Assembly: GCF_001672295.1 (NCBI RefSeq)
Contig: NZ_JXMS01000004.1
Span: forward strand, 62,001 to 126,000
Direction: 5' to 3'
Source: Halodesulfovibrio spirochaetisodalis
Lineage (GTDB): Bacteria; Desulfobacterota; Desulfovibrionia; Desulfovibrionales; Desulfovibrionaceae
Length of the DNA stretch: 64,000 nt
Numbering within the stretch: position 1 is the stretch's first letter; each line of letters starts with the position of its first letter. The notes under the pieces are model-generated. The model worked only from the letters and a program-made list of their open reading frames with translations, did not search any database and was not told the origin of the DNA. Positions 6,988 through 15,449 of the stretch are shown here, piece by piece. The translations under genes and the position numbers were made by a program.

Positions 6988-7041
6988 AAATTTCATAGTT
7001 TCGGTGAATCCGAATCCTACGGTTTTCAGGAGGAAAAAACC

Positions 7042-7794
7042 TTGAGCCTGTACTTAAAGCAAATTGAACAGCTCGTTGCACTGCAGCTTGTTGATGATGA
7101 AATCCTTGGTATCACCAGTGAACTTGATGAAGCTCCAAAAGAAGTTGAAGCTCTTCAGGAACGCTTTGATGCGCTTGAAAGCCAGCGCAACCGCTTCCTT
7201 GAGAAGATTGATCACCTCAAGGCACAGGAAAAACGCATCAACTCCGAGATCGAAAACGACTCTCTTAAAGTTAAGAAAAGCAAGTCCAAACTCATGCTCG
7301 TTGGTAACACCAAAGAGTATCACGCAATGATGCGTGAAATGGACAACCTTGAAAAACTTAACCGTCTTCGTGAAGAAGAAAAGAATGCTCTTGCAGAAGA
7401 ACTCAGCCGTCAAGAAATGGCTGTTTCTGACATGGATGAACGCTACAGCATTCTTAAAGAAGATCTGGAAGAAAAGAAAACCAGCCTCAAGCAGCGTGTT
7501 GACGAAGCAAACAAGGTTCTCGAAAAGCTGGACAAAAAACGTAACGAAGCAGGCAAGGAAGTACCGACTCCTATTCTCAGCCGTTACGAGTTTATCCGCT
7601 CCCGTCTTGAAAACCCTGTTATTGTTGCTGTTAAAGAACAGGTCTGCAACGGTTGTCATATTGCTATTCCGCCGCAGAGCTACATTGAGCTTCAGAAAGG
7701 ACACCAGATTCTCAGCTGTCCTAACTGCCAGCGTCTGATCTACTGGTCAGAACACTTCATGAGCGAAGCAGACAGAGCTGAAGCCGAAGCATAG
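7042..7794 (+). CDS. C4-type zinc ribbon coiled-coil protein
   Basis: 250 residues starting at TTG, chosen because AGGAGG lies 8 bases before it and no ATG fits. Residues about 10-180 are highly charged heptad-like sequence (Glu/Lys/Leu-rich), a long antiparallel coiled coil. The end carries a zinc ribbon, Cys202-x2-Cys205 and Cys226-x2-Cys229, with the typical PPQSYIELQKG between the pairs. The family (zf-RING_7, CT398-like) has proposed links to nucleic-acid or envelope processes, but the function is not settled. rnpB begins 11 bases after the stop, so the RNA gene's promoter must lie within this gene or the two share a transcript. Confidence 0.8.
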   Translation: MSLYLKQIEQLVALQLVDDEILGITSELDEAPKEVEALQERFDALESQRNRFLEKIDHLKAQEKRINSEIENDSLKVKKSKSKLMLVGNTKEYHAMMREMDNLEKLNRLREEEKNALAEELSRQEMAVSDMDERYSILKEDLEEKKTSLKQRVDEANKVLEKLDKKRNEAGKEVPTPILSRYEFIRSRLENPVIVAVKEQVCNGCHIAIPPQSYIELQKGHQILSCPNCQRLIYWSEHFMSEADRAEAEA

Positions 7795-7804
7795 AACATA
7801 TTTT

Positions 7805-8166
7805 GGAGTTGGACAGGTTATCGCCGCGCACATTAGTGCGGGGAGGAAAGTCCGGGCTCTAAAGGGCAGAGCGCTGGGTAACACCCAGGGGGAGTGATCT
7901 CCGGAGAGTGCCACAGAAAGCAAACCGCCTAAGCAGCTTGCTGCCGGTAAGGTTGAAACGGTGAGGTAAGAGCTCACCAGGTACCATGGTGACATGGTAG
8001 GCTAGGTAAACCCCGTTCAGAGCAAGACCAAATAGGAAAACAGTTACGACCGGCCCGGTCGTTGTTTTCGGGTAGGTTGCTTGAGGTTATGAGTAATCAT
8101 AACCCTAGACGAATGATAACCGCCCTCGCAAGAGGGAGACAAAACCCGGCTTATAGTCCTGACTCC
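7805..8166 (+). ncRNA. rnpB: RNase P RNA, type A
   Basis: The ends pair as helix P1 (GGAGTTGGAC with GTCCTGACTCC). Conserved blocks are present in order: GAGGAAAGTCCGGGCTC near the 5' end (P4 5' half), ACAGAAA, AGACGAATGATAACCGCC, and ACAAAACCCGGCTTATAG near the 3' end. About 362 nucleotides, normal for bacterial type A. It is the catalytic RNA that removes 5' leaders from pre-tRNAs, including the tRNAs at both ends of this window. Confidence 0.95.
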
Positions 8167-8175
8167 ATATTTTTG

Positions 8176-8202
8176 AAAAAAGGGTGCACTGCACCCTTTT
8201 TT
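8176..8202 (+). terminator. Terminator of rnpB
   Basis: AGGGTG/CACCCT stem embedded in A-run and T-run, 10 bases after the RNA end. Confidence 0.75.
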
Positions 8203-8251
8203 CATATGCTATACTTTTTCCCATCATCGCACTTTATGTAAGGAACTCCCT

Positions 8252-9433
8252 ATGCATTGCTGGTCCATCATTCTTGCCGCCGGTTCCGGCACCCGCCTTT
8301 CCGCTGCTACCAACGGTATCAAAAAGCAATTTTTAACATGGAAAGGCGCCCCGCTCTTCTGGCACTCCGCCATCACCTTCTCCCACACAAGTCGCATGCG
8401 TGGACTTGTTTTTGTCTTCCCTGAAGAAGAGCTGGAAGAAGCTACAGACATGCTCACAAAGCTCGATTTCGGGCGCAGATTAGGCCTCCCGTGGAAAGTT
8501 GTAGCAGGCGGAGCACGCAGGCAGGACTCAGTATACAATGGGTTACAAGAGCTACCATCCTCATGCACTCACGTGCTTGTACATGATGCAGCACGCCCGT
8601 TTTTCTCTGCTTCTCTGAGCAATGCGATTCTCGATGTGCTTACAAGCGGATCAAACGCGGTAATTCCAACATTACCGGTAACAGACACCATAAAAGTTGT
8701 ATCTGAGAATACTGTAGATCACACGTTAGACCGCTCCACCCTGCAAGCATGCCAGACCCCGCAAGGGTTCGATAAAAACATGCTTCTTGATGTCCACACC
8801 AAGTGCAATGAAGAAGGGTGGGAGGTTACAGATGATGCCTCAATCGCAGAGCAAGCTGGTTTCAGCGTAACAACTGTTTCGGGAGAAACATCAAATATCA
8901 AAATCACAAATCCGGAAGATCTGGCTATGATCGAACAAAAACAAGCTACTATGCCTGTCCCTGTGACCGGCTGGGGGTATGACGTCCACCGGTACGGCGA
9001 AGGTCGCCCAATGAAGCTCGGAGGCATTCCGATTCAAGGCGGGCCGGAGGTTGTTGCACACTCTGATGGTGATGTGCTTCTTCATGCATTATGCGATGCC
9101 CTCCTTGGCTGCATGGGTGAAGGAGATATCGGCGAACATTTCCCAGACTCTTCAGAGCAGTTTAATAATATTTCAAGCGGCGTACTTCTCAATGAAGTCT
9201 ACGACAAGTTTCTGCAAAAAGGATACACCCTTACAAACGTAGATCTCACCATCATCGCACAAGTTCCACGTCTTGTACCTTGGAAGCCGCAAATCAAAAA
9301 AAATATCTGCCGCATGCTCAAGCTCAATGATGAGCAGGTTAATGTAAAAGCCACAACAGAAGAAAAACTCGGCTTTACCGGTGAAAAAAAGGGCATCAAA
9401 GCCGTTGCTGCCGTCATGGCGTTGCGCGGCTAA
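8252..9433 (+). CDS. ispDF: Bifunctional IspD/IspF of the MEP isoprenoid pathway
   Basis: 393 residues. The N-terminal half (1-230) is the 2-C-methyl-D-erythritol 4-phosphate cytidylyltransferase, with AAGSGTRL (9-16) and VHDAARPF (110-117). The C-terminal half (238-393) is the 2,4-cyclodiphosphate synthase, with YDVHRYGEG, giving Asp244 and His246 as metal ligands, and HSDGDVLLHALCDALLG, giving His278. The two activities are not consecutive in the pathway (IspE acts between), yet the fusion recurs in several proteobacterial groups. AAGGA precedes the ATG. It stands alone between the rnpB terminator and two strong terminators. Confidence 0.95.
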   Translation: MHCWSIILAAGSGTRLSAATNGIKKQFLTWKGAPLFWHSAITFSHTSRMRGLVFVFPEEELEEATDMLTKLDFGRRLGLPWKVVAGGARRQDSVYNGLQELPSSCTHVLVHDAARPFFSASLSNAILDVLTSGSNAVIPTLPVTDTIKVVSENTVDHTLDRSTLQACQTPQGFDKNMLLDVHTKCNEEGWEVTDDASIAEQAGFSVTTVSGETSNIKITNPEDLAMIEQKQATMPVPVTGWGYDVHRYGEGRPMKLGGIPIQGGPEVVAHSDGDVLLHALCDALLGCMGEGDIGEHFPDSSEQFNNISSGVLLNEVYDKFLQKGYTLTNVDLTIIAQVPRLVPWKPQIKKNICRMLKLNDEQVNVKATTEEKLGFTGEKKGIKAVAAVMALRG

Positions 9434-9461
9434 CCGCAGCACTCTTTAACGCCTCTGGCGG

Positions 9462-9493
9462 CCAAAGAACCTTTTTGAAAAAAGGTTCTTTGG
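9462..9493 (+). terminator. Strong hairpin, probable ispDF terminator
   Basis: Perfect 15-bp arms CCAAAGAACCTTTTT / AAAAAGGTTCTTTGG with a 2-base centre. The preceding CTGGCGGC and following ACTCTCC give it the look of a repeated terminator element seen in this bacterial group; that recurrence is from memory, not from this window. Confidence 0.6.
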
Positions 9494-9569
9494 ACTCTCC
9501 AAAAGCTTTTACTCGCGAGATCAGGCCGTCGTTATATGAGCCTCGCGACTTATGCAATATTACCTTTCC

Positions 9570-9613
9570 AATAAATAAGGCTGTCCCTCGCATGAAGGAC
9601 AGCCTTATTTATT
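9570..9613. terminator. Second terminator hairpin between converging genes
   Basis: 17-bp perfect arms AATAAATAAGGCTGTCC / GGACAGCCTTATTTATT with a 10-base loop. A- and T-rich ends make it usable from both sides. Confidence 0.7.
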
Positions 9614-9793
9614 AAAAATCGATGACAAATCAGCCTAGTACTACATCACCGTATTGCAGCTTAAGTCGTCGTCCAATTTTCTTTCGTTACAGAACATTAA
9701 ATTCCAAACCCACAAACAATGTTGGGCAGAGCACTTGCCCTCGGCGAGCCGTCAGGAAGCCATTGAAGGCATCCCGCCGAAAGGCGTGAGGCT

Positions 9794-10837
9794 CTACGAC
9801 TTCGACGGGCTAGGCTTTTCATCTGAAAAAACAGCGGCAAGCAGTGTTTTCATCCGCTGTTCATAGGTGTGTTTTGCCAGCACTAATGTTTGAGCATTAC
9901 GGGCGTATTCCATACGTGTATTGCGGTCGTCCACAAATTCATCAATCATCTCTGACAACTCTTCTGCAGACTCAAACATCACCAGCTCTTCATACGAGAA
10001 CATTCCGTCCATCAAAGTTCGCTTATCTACAAGCTGAAACCCACCACAGGACGCAATCGCAAACGTTTCCATATTAACAGCATCACCAGCTGCAATGTTT
10101 GCAGAATGCAAGTTAACTATAATAGCCGCATCTCTGTATAGTGCCTTGCGTTCAGAGCGTGTGAGAGAAGACTGTTTCCCCTGATAATACGGGCGATACT
10201 GATCATATGCCCCCCAGCCTTCGCCCCATAGCACCATGCCTCTTCCAATATGCGACGAAAGAGCGTTGGCTAACTCGTCACTGGCATCTCCCAGCACTAC
10301 AATCATATCTTCTGCTGCCGTGTGGGTACTTACAGGAGTACAACACGCACTCTTTGCAGCAAAAGGAAGGTATACTGCGGTATGCCCGAGCAACGCCAAT
10401 TCACTGATAAACGGCTCGTGCTCAATGGTCGCTACCACATCATATCCCTCAACAAGTTTTCGCCAGAAAGGAAACAATGAACATTCTTCAATCATCCAGC
10501 AAACAGTCTTGACCTTCTGTGACTGTAACTGTTCCCGCACATCAGCGGACAATGGCGACTGAGGGAACGCCAGTACCACATCCACCTGCTGTGCTTGCGC
10601 CACAGCTGCAACGGCTTGCGCCATTAGCTCGACTGCCTGAGCACCTAACAATTCCTGCTGCTCAAGTTGTATAGGCAAGTGCTGCAAAGCTGAACACATA
10701 GGAAGCCACGCCGCAGTATCAAACAATACAACGTCGTGTCCCATTTTTTCCAATGCCTCAGCACAGCCAGTCAAAACACAGGAAGAAGGCTTATCCATTG
10801 GAGGAACAAGTAAGAGTTTCCTTTTAGTATGCATCAT
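9794..10837 (-). CDS. CgeB-like glycosyltransferase family protein
   Basis: 347 residues with two Rossmann-like halves and no signal peptide or membrane helix. The first half (1-170) includes LLVPPMDKPSSC, VCWMIEECSLFPFWRK and ATIEHEPFI, as in DUF3880-type N-domains. The second half carries GEGWGAYDQYRPYYQG, then YRDAAIIVNLHSANIAAGDAVNMETF and CGGFQLVDKR, the acceptor/donor region typical of CgeB-like glycosyltransferases. The start is at the ATGATG after GGAGGA; it overlaps the preceding gene by 14 bases, so translation is coupled. The acceptor is unknown; flagellin or cell-surface glycan are possible. It is the second gene of a two-gene minus-strand unit. Confidence 0.7.
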   Translation of the reverse strand: MMHTKRKLLLVPPMDKPSSCVLTGCAEALEKMGHDVVLFDTAAWLPMCSALQHLPIQLEQQELLGAQAVELMAQAVAAVAQAQQVDVVLAFPQSPLSADVREQLQSQKVKTVCWMIEECSLFPFWRKLVEGYDVVATIEHEPFISELALLGHTAVYLPFAAKSACCTPVSTHTAAEDMIVVLGDASDELANALSSHIGRGMVLWGEGWGAYDQYRPYYQGKQSSLTRSERKALYRDAAIIVNLHSANIAAGDAVNMETFAIASCGGFQLVDKRTLMDGMFSYEELVMFESAEELSEMIDEFVDDRNTRMEYARNAQTLVLAKHTYEQRMKTLLAAVFSDEKPSPSKS

Positions 10838-12038
10838 CTTCCTCCACTGGCGCTGTGCAATGCTGTAACAGCCAGTCCTGCTCGGCGTAAAAATTATTGA
10901 TTCCCTGCGGCACCGTTTTACTTATTCCGGTAATACCAACAAATTCTGACGCCATTCCCCGTAAAGCAAGTCGCTCCGATGCATGCCCCTCTGTGCCGAA
11001 CACAGGCATATACGTCACACCAACTTCATCAAGCATAGACACATATCCTGTTACTCCCTCGGGATATTTCTCATCAATTTTACCTGATAAAAAGCGCTGC
11101 AACTGCTCATTGCCAAAAACATGCATGCACGCAAATTCTTCACTGCAATTCTCAACGGGAATGCACGGAGCGCACACAGTATCTGCCTGCCATACCCTAT
11201 GCCCAAGCCCGTATGGACCATTTGCCATACACCATGCAGAAGAATGGAAAAACGCATTCACCGGCGTTCCCACATGAGCTGCCACGTGCATCAAATCAGA
11301 CTCAGGTGTTACAAGCATATCCAACGTACTGATAATAGCAGCGTCATCTTCAAATGAAGTATCAAAACAGCGAGTAACAGTCTTTGCTGCTATCTTTTCT
11401 TTCAACAGCGGCAGCAACTCTGCCACAAGCGCTTCATCTTCCACTTCCCCGAACAGCACAACATCTGTTTCCCTGCTTGCTGTACACACTGCGTTAATGC
11501 AACCAGCAAGTACGTTAACAGGCAGTGCTCTGCCGTTCCGGTCACGAAGAACAACACCAACGCCGCCACCCTTGCGCATTGCAATGGGGTTAACCATATG
11601 TGATGGAATCGGAGAATCAGCTAAATGCGCCCATACATCCATTACATTCAAAAACCGCTGCCGCCCCTGAACACGTGACAAGCAGGTACACCACTGACTA
11701 CAGAACTCACGTCCCATATGCTTCCAGTAGCCATGAAGAACCTCCCGTGGGAAAAGTGCAGACAATTCCATATTCTTCACAGAGCCATGAAGATTATAAA
11801 CAGCACTGAACGAAATTGCCTCTGCTTCCAGAGAGTCAACGACCATTGCACCATTTCCATGCCTTTCTGCAACGACATGCAAGGTGGCTTCAGGATACAA
11901 AAAAGCGGCAACCTGACTTTGTTCCGGCTGCACAACTAGATGTACTTCTGCCTCGCCTCTCAGCAAGGACAGCATCAACCGTTTTGTCAAAAGCAGTTCT
12001 GTAACGTCACCCAGTTGAATCACACAATATTTCTTCAT
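10824..12038 (-). CDS. Glycosyltransferase family 9-like (heptosyltransferase-like) protein
   Basis: 404 residues when started at the ATG at 12038 (MKKYCVIQLGD), which matches the first strand of the family fold; the frame stays open to 12077 but the extra 13 residues look non-native and neither start has a strong ribosome-binding site. The C-terminal half has the GT9 signature, TPESDLMHVAAHVGTPVNAF (about 246-265), followed by a Cys pair in CAPCIPVENCSEEFACM. It overlaps the CgeB-like gene by 14 bases. In GT9 enzymes the donor is an ADP-heptose-like sugar; here donor and acceptor are unknown. The two genes probably glycosylate the same surface target. Confidence 0.7.
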   Translation of the reverse strand: MKKYCVIQLGDVTELLLTKRLMLSLLRGEAEVHLVVQPEQSQVAAFLYPEATLHVVAERHGNGAMVVDSLEAEAISFSAVYNLHGSVKNMELSALFPREVLHGYWKHMGREFCSQWCTCLSRVQGRQRFLNVMDVWAHLADSPIPSHMVNPIAMRKGGGVGVVLRDRNGRALPVNVLAGCINAVCTASRETDVVLFGEVEDEALVAELLPLLKEKIAAKTVTRCFDTSFEDDAAIISTLDMLVTPESDLMHVAAHVGTPVNAFFHSSAWCMANGPYGLGHRVWQADTVCAPCIPVENCSEEFACMHVFGNEQLQRFLSGKIDEKYPEGVTGYVSMLDEVGVTYMPVFGTEGHASERLALRGMASEFVGITGISKTVPQGINNFYAEQDWLLQHCTAPVEEDDAY

Positions 12039-12237
12039 AATAAAATCATGTTTGTAAAAATAAATGGGACACCACATTGTGTCAGGAACATTGTCCGCGC
12101 GGCTCTACTGGCAGGGCCCACATCTCAGTTTCCAAAGTATCGCCTTGAACAGTGAGAGCAAGCGTACTGAAATTGCACGCTCATACTTACGCAAGGCAGT
12201 ATTTTACAAGATGCTGGACACAATATATAAGACAGGT

Positions 12238-12927
12238 ATGCGCTATTATCCTCTTCTATTAGATCTTCACGATTCACACTGTCTGATTGTGGGAATCGGT
12301 AAAGTCGGTCAGCGAAAACTTGCCACACTCCTTAAAGCAAATCCGGCACATGTCACTGTTCTGGATACATTTGCACTGGAGGATGTGGAAGATTCCGAGC
12401 TGCTGCAGTTGCTTAACAACCCACTTGTTACCTACGCCTGCCGCGATTTTGAAGCAAGCGATGTTACAGGAAAAACTCTCGTTTTTGCTTCAACCGGTAA
12501 CAGGGCTGTTAACAAAGCGATTTCCAGCGCATGCGCAGAACAATCTATCCTGTGCAATGTTATTGACGACCCTTCTGCGGGAACATTTACCGTTCCGGCT
12601 CACATTGAAAAAGGGGATTTGCTGATAACACTTTCAACGGGCGGCGCAAGCCCTGCCCTTTCCCGCAAGATCAAAAAAGAGCTGGAACAACAGGTTGGCA
12701 ATAAATATGCCCCTGTTGTCACGCTGATGGGCAGGATTCGTCCATTGATACTTGAACAGGCAAATGATACTGCACAGAACACAGCTGTGTTCCGCAGTCT
12801 TGTATCTTCTGCCATTGCAGAGGCCATTCAGCAAGGGGATCGGGCGACAGCTGAAGAGATTTTACGGTCTACCCTTCCGGAGACACTGCATTCTAACATA
12901 GGAGCGTTACTCCATGAGCTCATTTGA
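12238..12927 (+). CDS. Precorrin-2 dehydrogenase / sirohydrochlorin ferrochelatase-like (sirohaem branch)
   Basis: 229 residues from ATG 12238 (MRYYPLLLDL), the normal family start; the open frame reaches back to 12064, but that extension would overlap the upstream promoter area. The NAD-binding motif VGIGKVGQRK sits at about residues 16-25, and STGGASPALSRKIKKELE at about 137-154 is the family signature around the dimer and tail. It converts precorrin-2 to sirohydrochlorin and may insert iron. In sulfate reducers sirohydrochlorin feeds sirohaem for sulfite reductase and, by the alternative route, haem itself. ccsA-like and hemA genes follow, with a 14-base overlap to the next start. Confidence 0.85.
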   Translation: MRYYPLLLDLHDSHCLIVGIGKVGQRKLATLLKANPAHVTVLDTFALEDVEDSELLQLLNNPLVTYACRDFEASDVTGKTLVFASTGNRAVNKAISSACAEQSILCNVIDDPSAGTFTVPAHIEKGDLLITLSTGGASPALSRKIKKELEQQVGNKYAPVVTLMGRIRPLILEQANDTAQNTAVFRSLVSSAIAEAIQQGDRATAEEILRSTLPETLHSNIGALLHELI

Positions 12928-13732
12928 GCTATTTTCCATTCTCGTCGTTACGTTGTATTGTCTGGGTGCTCTTACCGTTTTCGCTGGTTCCATTAGCAAA
13001 AATGCAAAGCTGAAACAGTTATCCAACGCATTGACTATTACAGGTTTCGGCCTGCATACGGTTCTGCTCGGCTATGCTATGGCGTTGAACGGATGGGCAC
13101 TGCCTTCCGGTTACTATATCTCCATGCTCTCATGGAGCTTATTGCTTATATACTTTTTCATGTGGTGGCGCTTCAAGCTGTCCTTTTTATCACTCACGGC
13201 ATCACCACTGGCTCTGGTTCTGTTCATCGGGTCTTTCCATGCAAAAGGCGCTTCACAACTGCCTAAGGCATGGTCAGGTGCGTTTTTTGGATTGCACATC
13301 GGCACCCTCTTCTTAAGCTTCGGCCTGCTTGCAATGGCATTCGGTGCAGGAATTTTATTCACAAGACTCGACCGAAAAATAAAATCAAAAGAGCCGCTTA
13401 ACGATTTTGAAAAAGAAATGCCGGCATTATCCACTTTTGACAAAGTAAACCAACTTGCTGTAGTTGCCGGTTTCCCTTTGTACACTGTCGGGTTGGTGAC
13501 CGGATTTATCTGGGCACGTATCGAATGGGGAAGAATCCTCAGCGGTGACCCGAAAGAAATTGTGTCCATCGGCGTCTGGTTTGTCTACGCATGGCTGTTC
13601 CATCAACGACTCGTTATGGGATGGCGCGGACGAAAAGCAGCACATGCAGCTATCTGGATTTTCAGTATCTGCATGTTCTCACTGATCGGAATTAATATTT
13701 TCACAACAACCCATCACAGCTTTCTTCAGTAA
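12914..13732 (+). CDS. CcsA/HemX-like integral membrane protein (cytochrome c assembly family)
   Basis: 272 residues with about eight hydrophobic helices, including ELFSILVVTLYCLGALTVFA at the N terminus and FSICMFSLIGINIFT at the C terminus. Charged loops contain RLDRKIKSKEPLNDFEKEMP between helices 5 and 6. Periplasmic histidine candidates are seen near GLHTV and GLHIG, as expected for a haem-handling CcsA/HemX relative. The family either exports or holds haem for cytochrome c maturation or, as HemX, modulates HemA level. The position between the precorrin-2 dehydrogenase and hemA favours the HemX-like interpretation. AGGAG lies upstream of the ATG; hemA begins 5 bases after the stop. Confidence 0.8.
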   Translation: MSSFELFSILVVTLYCLGALTVFAGSISKNAKLKQLSNALTITGFGLHTVLLGYAMALNGWALPSGYYISMLSWSLLLIYFFMWWRFKLSFLSLTASPLALVLFIGSFHAKGASQLPKAWSGAFFGLHIGTLFLSFGLLAMAFGAGILFTRLDRKIKSKEPLNDFEKEMPALSTFDKVNQLAVVAGFPLYTVGLVTGFIWARIEWGRILSGDPKEIVSIGVWFVYAWLFHQRLVMGWRGRKAAHAAIWIFSICMFSLIGINIFTTTHHSFLQ

Positions 13733-13737
13733 TCAAT

Positions 13738-15045
13738 ATGGATCGCGATATTTATCTTATAGGTCTTAACCATAAGACCGCCGGTGTTGAAGTCCGCGAA
13801 AAATTCGCTCTCACAGACTGCAAACATCTTGAAGAAGGCGTTGTGCCTGTTGATGGATGTATTAAAGAAGCGCTGACTCTTTCTACTTGTAACCGTGTTG
13901 AACTGCTCGTAGTCGCCGAAGGCGACAATGCAATCGAGCACGTTCTTGAATGCTGGGCAAAAGCACGCAACCTCCCTGTTGAGGAGCTTGCACCGTACGT
14001 ATACAAGCACAAAGGGCTTGATGCCGTAACCCACCTCTTTACGGTTGCCGCAAGCCTTGATTCACTGGTTATTGGTGAACCACAAATTTTGGGGCAGCTT
14101 AAAGACGCCTACCACGACTCTGTAGACAAAAACACCACTGGTGTTGTGCTCAACAGACTGCTGCACAAAGCATTTTCTGTTGCCAAGCGTGTCCGTACTG
14201 AAACTGGTGTCGCCTCAAGCGCTGTTTCCATTTCCTACGCAGCGGTTGAACTTGCTAAACGCATTTTCGGTGACATGAGCGAGCACAGTGCTATGCTCAT
14301 TGGTGCCGGTGAAATGGCAGAACTTGCAGCAACACACCTGCTGAACAACGGTATCAGCAAAGTCTATGTAGCAAACCGTACGTTCGCCCGCGGTCAAGCT
14401 TTGGCAGAACAATTCAACGGTGAAGCTATCCCGTTTGAGCAGCTTTTCGACCAGCTGGAAAAAGTGGATATTATCATATCCTCCACTGGTGCCCATGAAG
14501 CTGTTATTCGCGCTAAAGACATCAAACAGGTGCTTAAAAAGCGCAAGAACCGCTCCATGTTCTTTATCGATATTGCAGTGCCACGCGACATTGATCCGGA
14601 CGTTAACGGTCTGGATAACGTTTACCTGTACGACATTGATGATCTTAAAGAAGTTGTTGAGGAAAACCTTGCACAACGTCAGGAAGAAGCAAACAAAGCT
14701 CGTCGAATTGTAGACTGTGAAACCGTCACTTTTAATAAGTGGCTTAAATCTCTTCAACTACAGCCGACAATTGTTGACCTTATTTCCAGAACCGATGCCA
14801 TTATGGAAGAAGAGCTTGCAAAAACACTCAAGCATATCCCTGATGCAACGCCTGAAATGGAGATGCACCTGCGTGAAATGATCAACGCAATCTCTAAAAA
14901 GGTAAATCACGAGCCGATCTCTTTCCTCAAGCGCCGTCATGAAGAAGAGGAAGCTGGTGAACGGTACATTGATATTACCCGTCGCATGTTCAATCTTGAT
15001 CGGGACAATGTGACGGAAAAAGCGCATCCGCATCGTAGACGATAA
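13738..15045 (+). CDS. hemA: Glutamyl-tRNA reductase
   Basis: 435 residues. It reduces glutamyl-tRNA to glutamate-1-semialdehyde, the first committed step of C5 tetrapyrrole synthesis. The N-terminal catalytic domain has GLNHKTAGVEVRE (9-21) and TLSTCNRVEL with the nucleophile Cys51. The SLVIGEPQILGQLKDAY block (about 109-125) and the NADPH-binding segment (IGAGEMAELAATHL, about 185-198) follow. The C-terminal dimerisation helix is present (EMHLREMINAISKKVNHEP). Length and order are standard. It starts 5 bases after the ccsA-like gene, so both are made from one message, and the Cys-rich 111-residue protein follows 44 bases later. Confidence 0.95.
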   Translation: MDRDIYLIGLNHKTAGVEVREKFALTDCKHLEEGVVPVDGCIKEALTLSTCNRVELLVVAEGDNAIEHVLECWAKARNLPVEELAPYVYKHKGLDAVTHLFTVAASLDSLVIGEPQILGQLKDAYHDSVDKNTTGVVLNRLLHKAFSVAKRVRTETGVASSAVSISYAAVELAKRIFGDMSEHSAMLIGAGEMAELAATHLLNNGISKVYVANRTFARGQALAEQFNGEAIPFEQLFDQLEKVDIIISSTGAHEAVIRAKDIKQVLKKRKNRSMFFIDIAVPRDIDPDVNGLDNVYLYDIDDLKEVVEENLAQRQEEANKARRIVDCETVTFNKWLKSLQLQPTIVDLISRTDAIMEEELAKTLKHIPDATPEMEMHLREMINAISKKVNHEPISFLKRRHEEEEAGERYIDITRRMFNLDRDNVTEKAHPHRRR

Positions 15046-15089
15046 CGCAGCCTTATTTCGTATCCAGCTCAGCAAAAAGGAAGACTCAC

Positions 15090-15425
15090 ATGCGACTGTA
15101 CCTGCTCGAAGATCTCACAGGCGAAGATATTACTGCCATTTCAAAGCGTTTCAATGAACTGGAACTTGCAGGATCAATGGAAGGAATTTACTGGCTTCCA
15201 TGCCCTCAAGACTTGCTCTCTGAGACCCAACAAGCGCACGCTGATGAATGCGGCCCGCACTGTATGGCTGTTGAAATTGATGGCTCTACCTTGCGCATGG
15301 AATTGCTCGTTCGTGCCCGCAACAAGTTACGTTGTGAATGTGTCTCCTATGCTTCCCCCGAGCTTCGTACGCATATGATTCAATATATTGATAATATGCT
15401 CGCTGAACTCAACATCTATGTCTAG
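15090..15425 (+). CDS. Conserved-looking small protein of unknown function beside hemA
   Basis: 111 residues, soluble. AAGGAAG precedes the ATG. The N-terminal part (LYLLEDLTGEDITAISKRF) looks like an alpha/beta start; the middle has a Cys/His-bearing stretch, LPCPQDLL at about 36-43, and DECGPHCM at about 52-59, then LRCECVSYASPELR near 79-92. Five cysteines and one His could bind a metal or form a redox site, which fits its place at the end of the haem operon, but I recognise no family. A lone ATG-rich stretch and the tilS start follow within 24 bases. The function is unknown; a haem-operon accessory role is an inference. Confidence 0.65.
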   Translation: MRLYLLEDLTGEDITAISKRFNELELAGSMEGIYWLPCPQDLLSETQQAHADECGPHCMAVEIDGSTLRMELLVRARNKLRCECVSYASPELRTHMIQYIDNMLAELNIYV

Positions 15426-15449
15426 CATGAGCTGTTTCGTACACAGATC

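Larger units (their letters stand above)
9434..9793. other. Intergenic region between converging units
   Basis: A 360-base gap with two strong hairpins (9462-9493, 9570-9613) and an uncalled weak frame. Bases 9720-9793 are noticeably richer in G and C than the flanks and may be a dispersed repeat remnant; only one copy is seen in this window. Confidence 0.4.

Noticed and set aside
9654-9866. 70-codon plus-strand frame overlapping the end of the CgeB-like gene
   Set aside because: No ribosome-binding site, and more than a third of it lies on the opposite strand of a better gene.
12064-12237. N-terminal extension of the precorrin-2 dehydrogenase
   Set aside because: It reaches into the divergent promoter area and does not match the family start MRYYPLLLDL.
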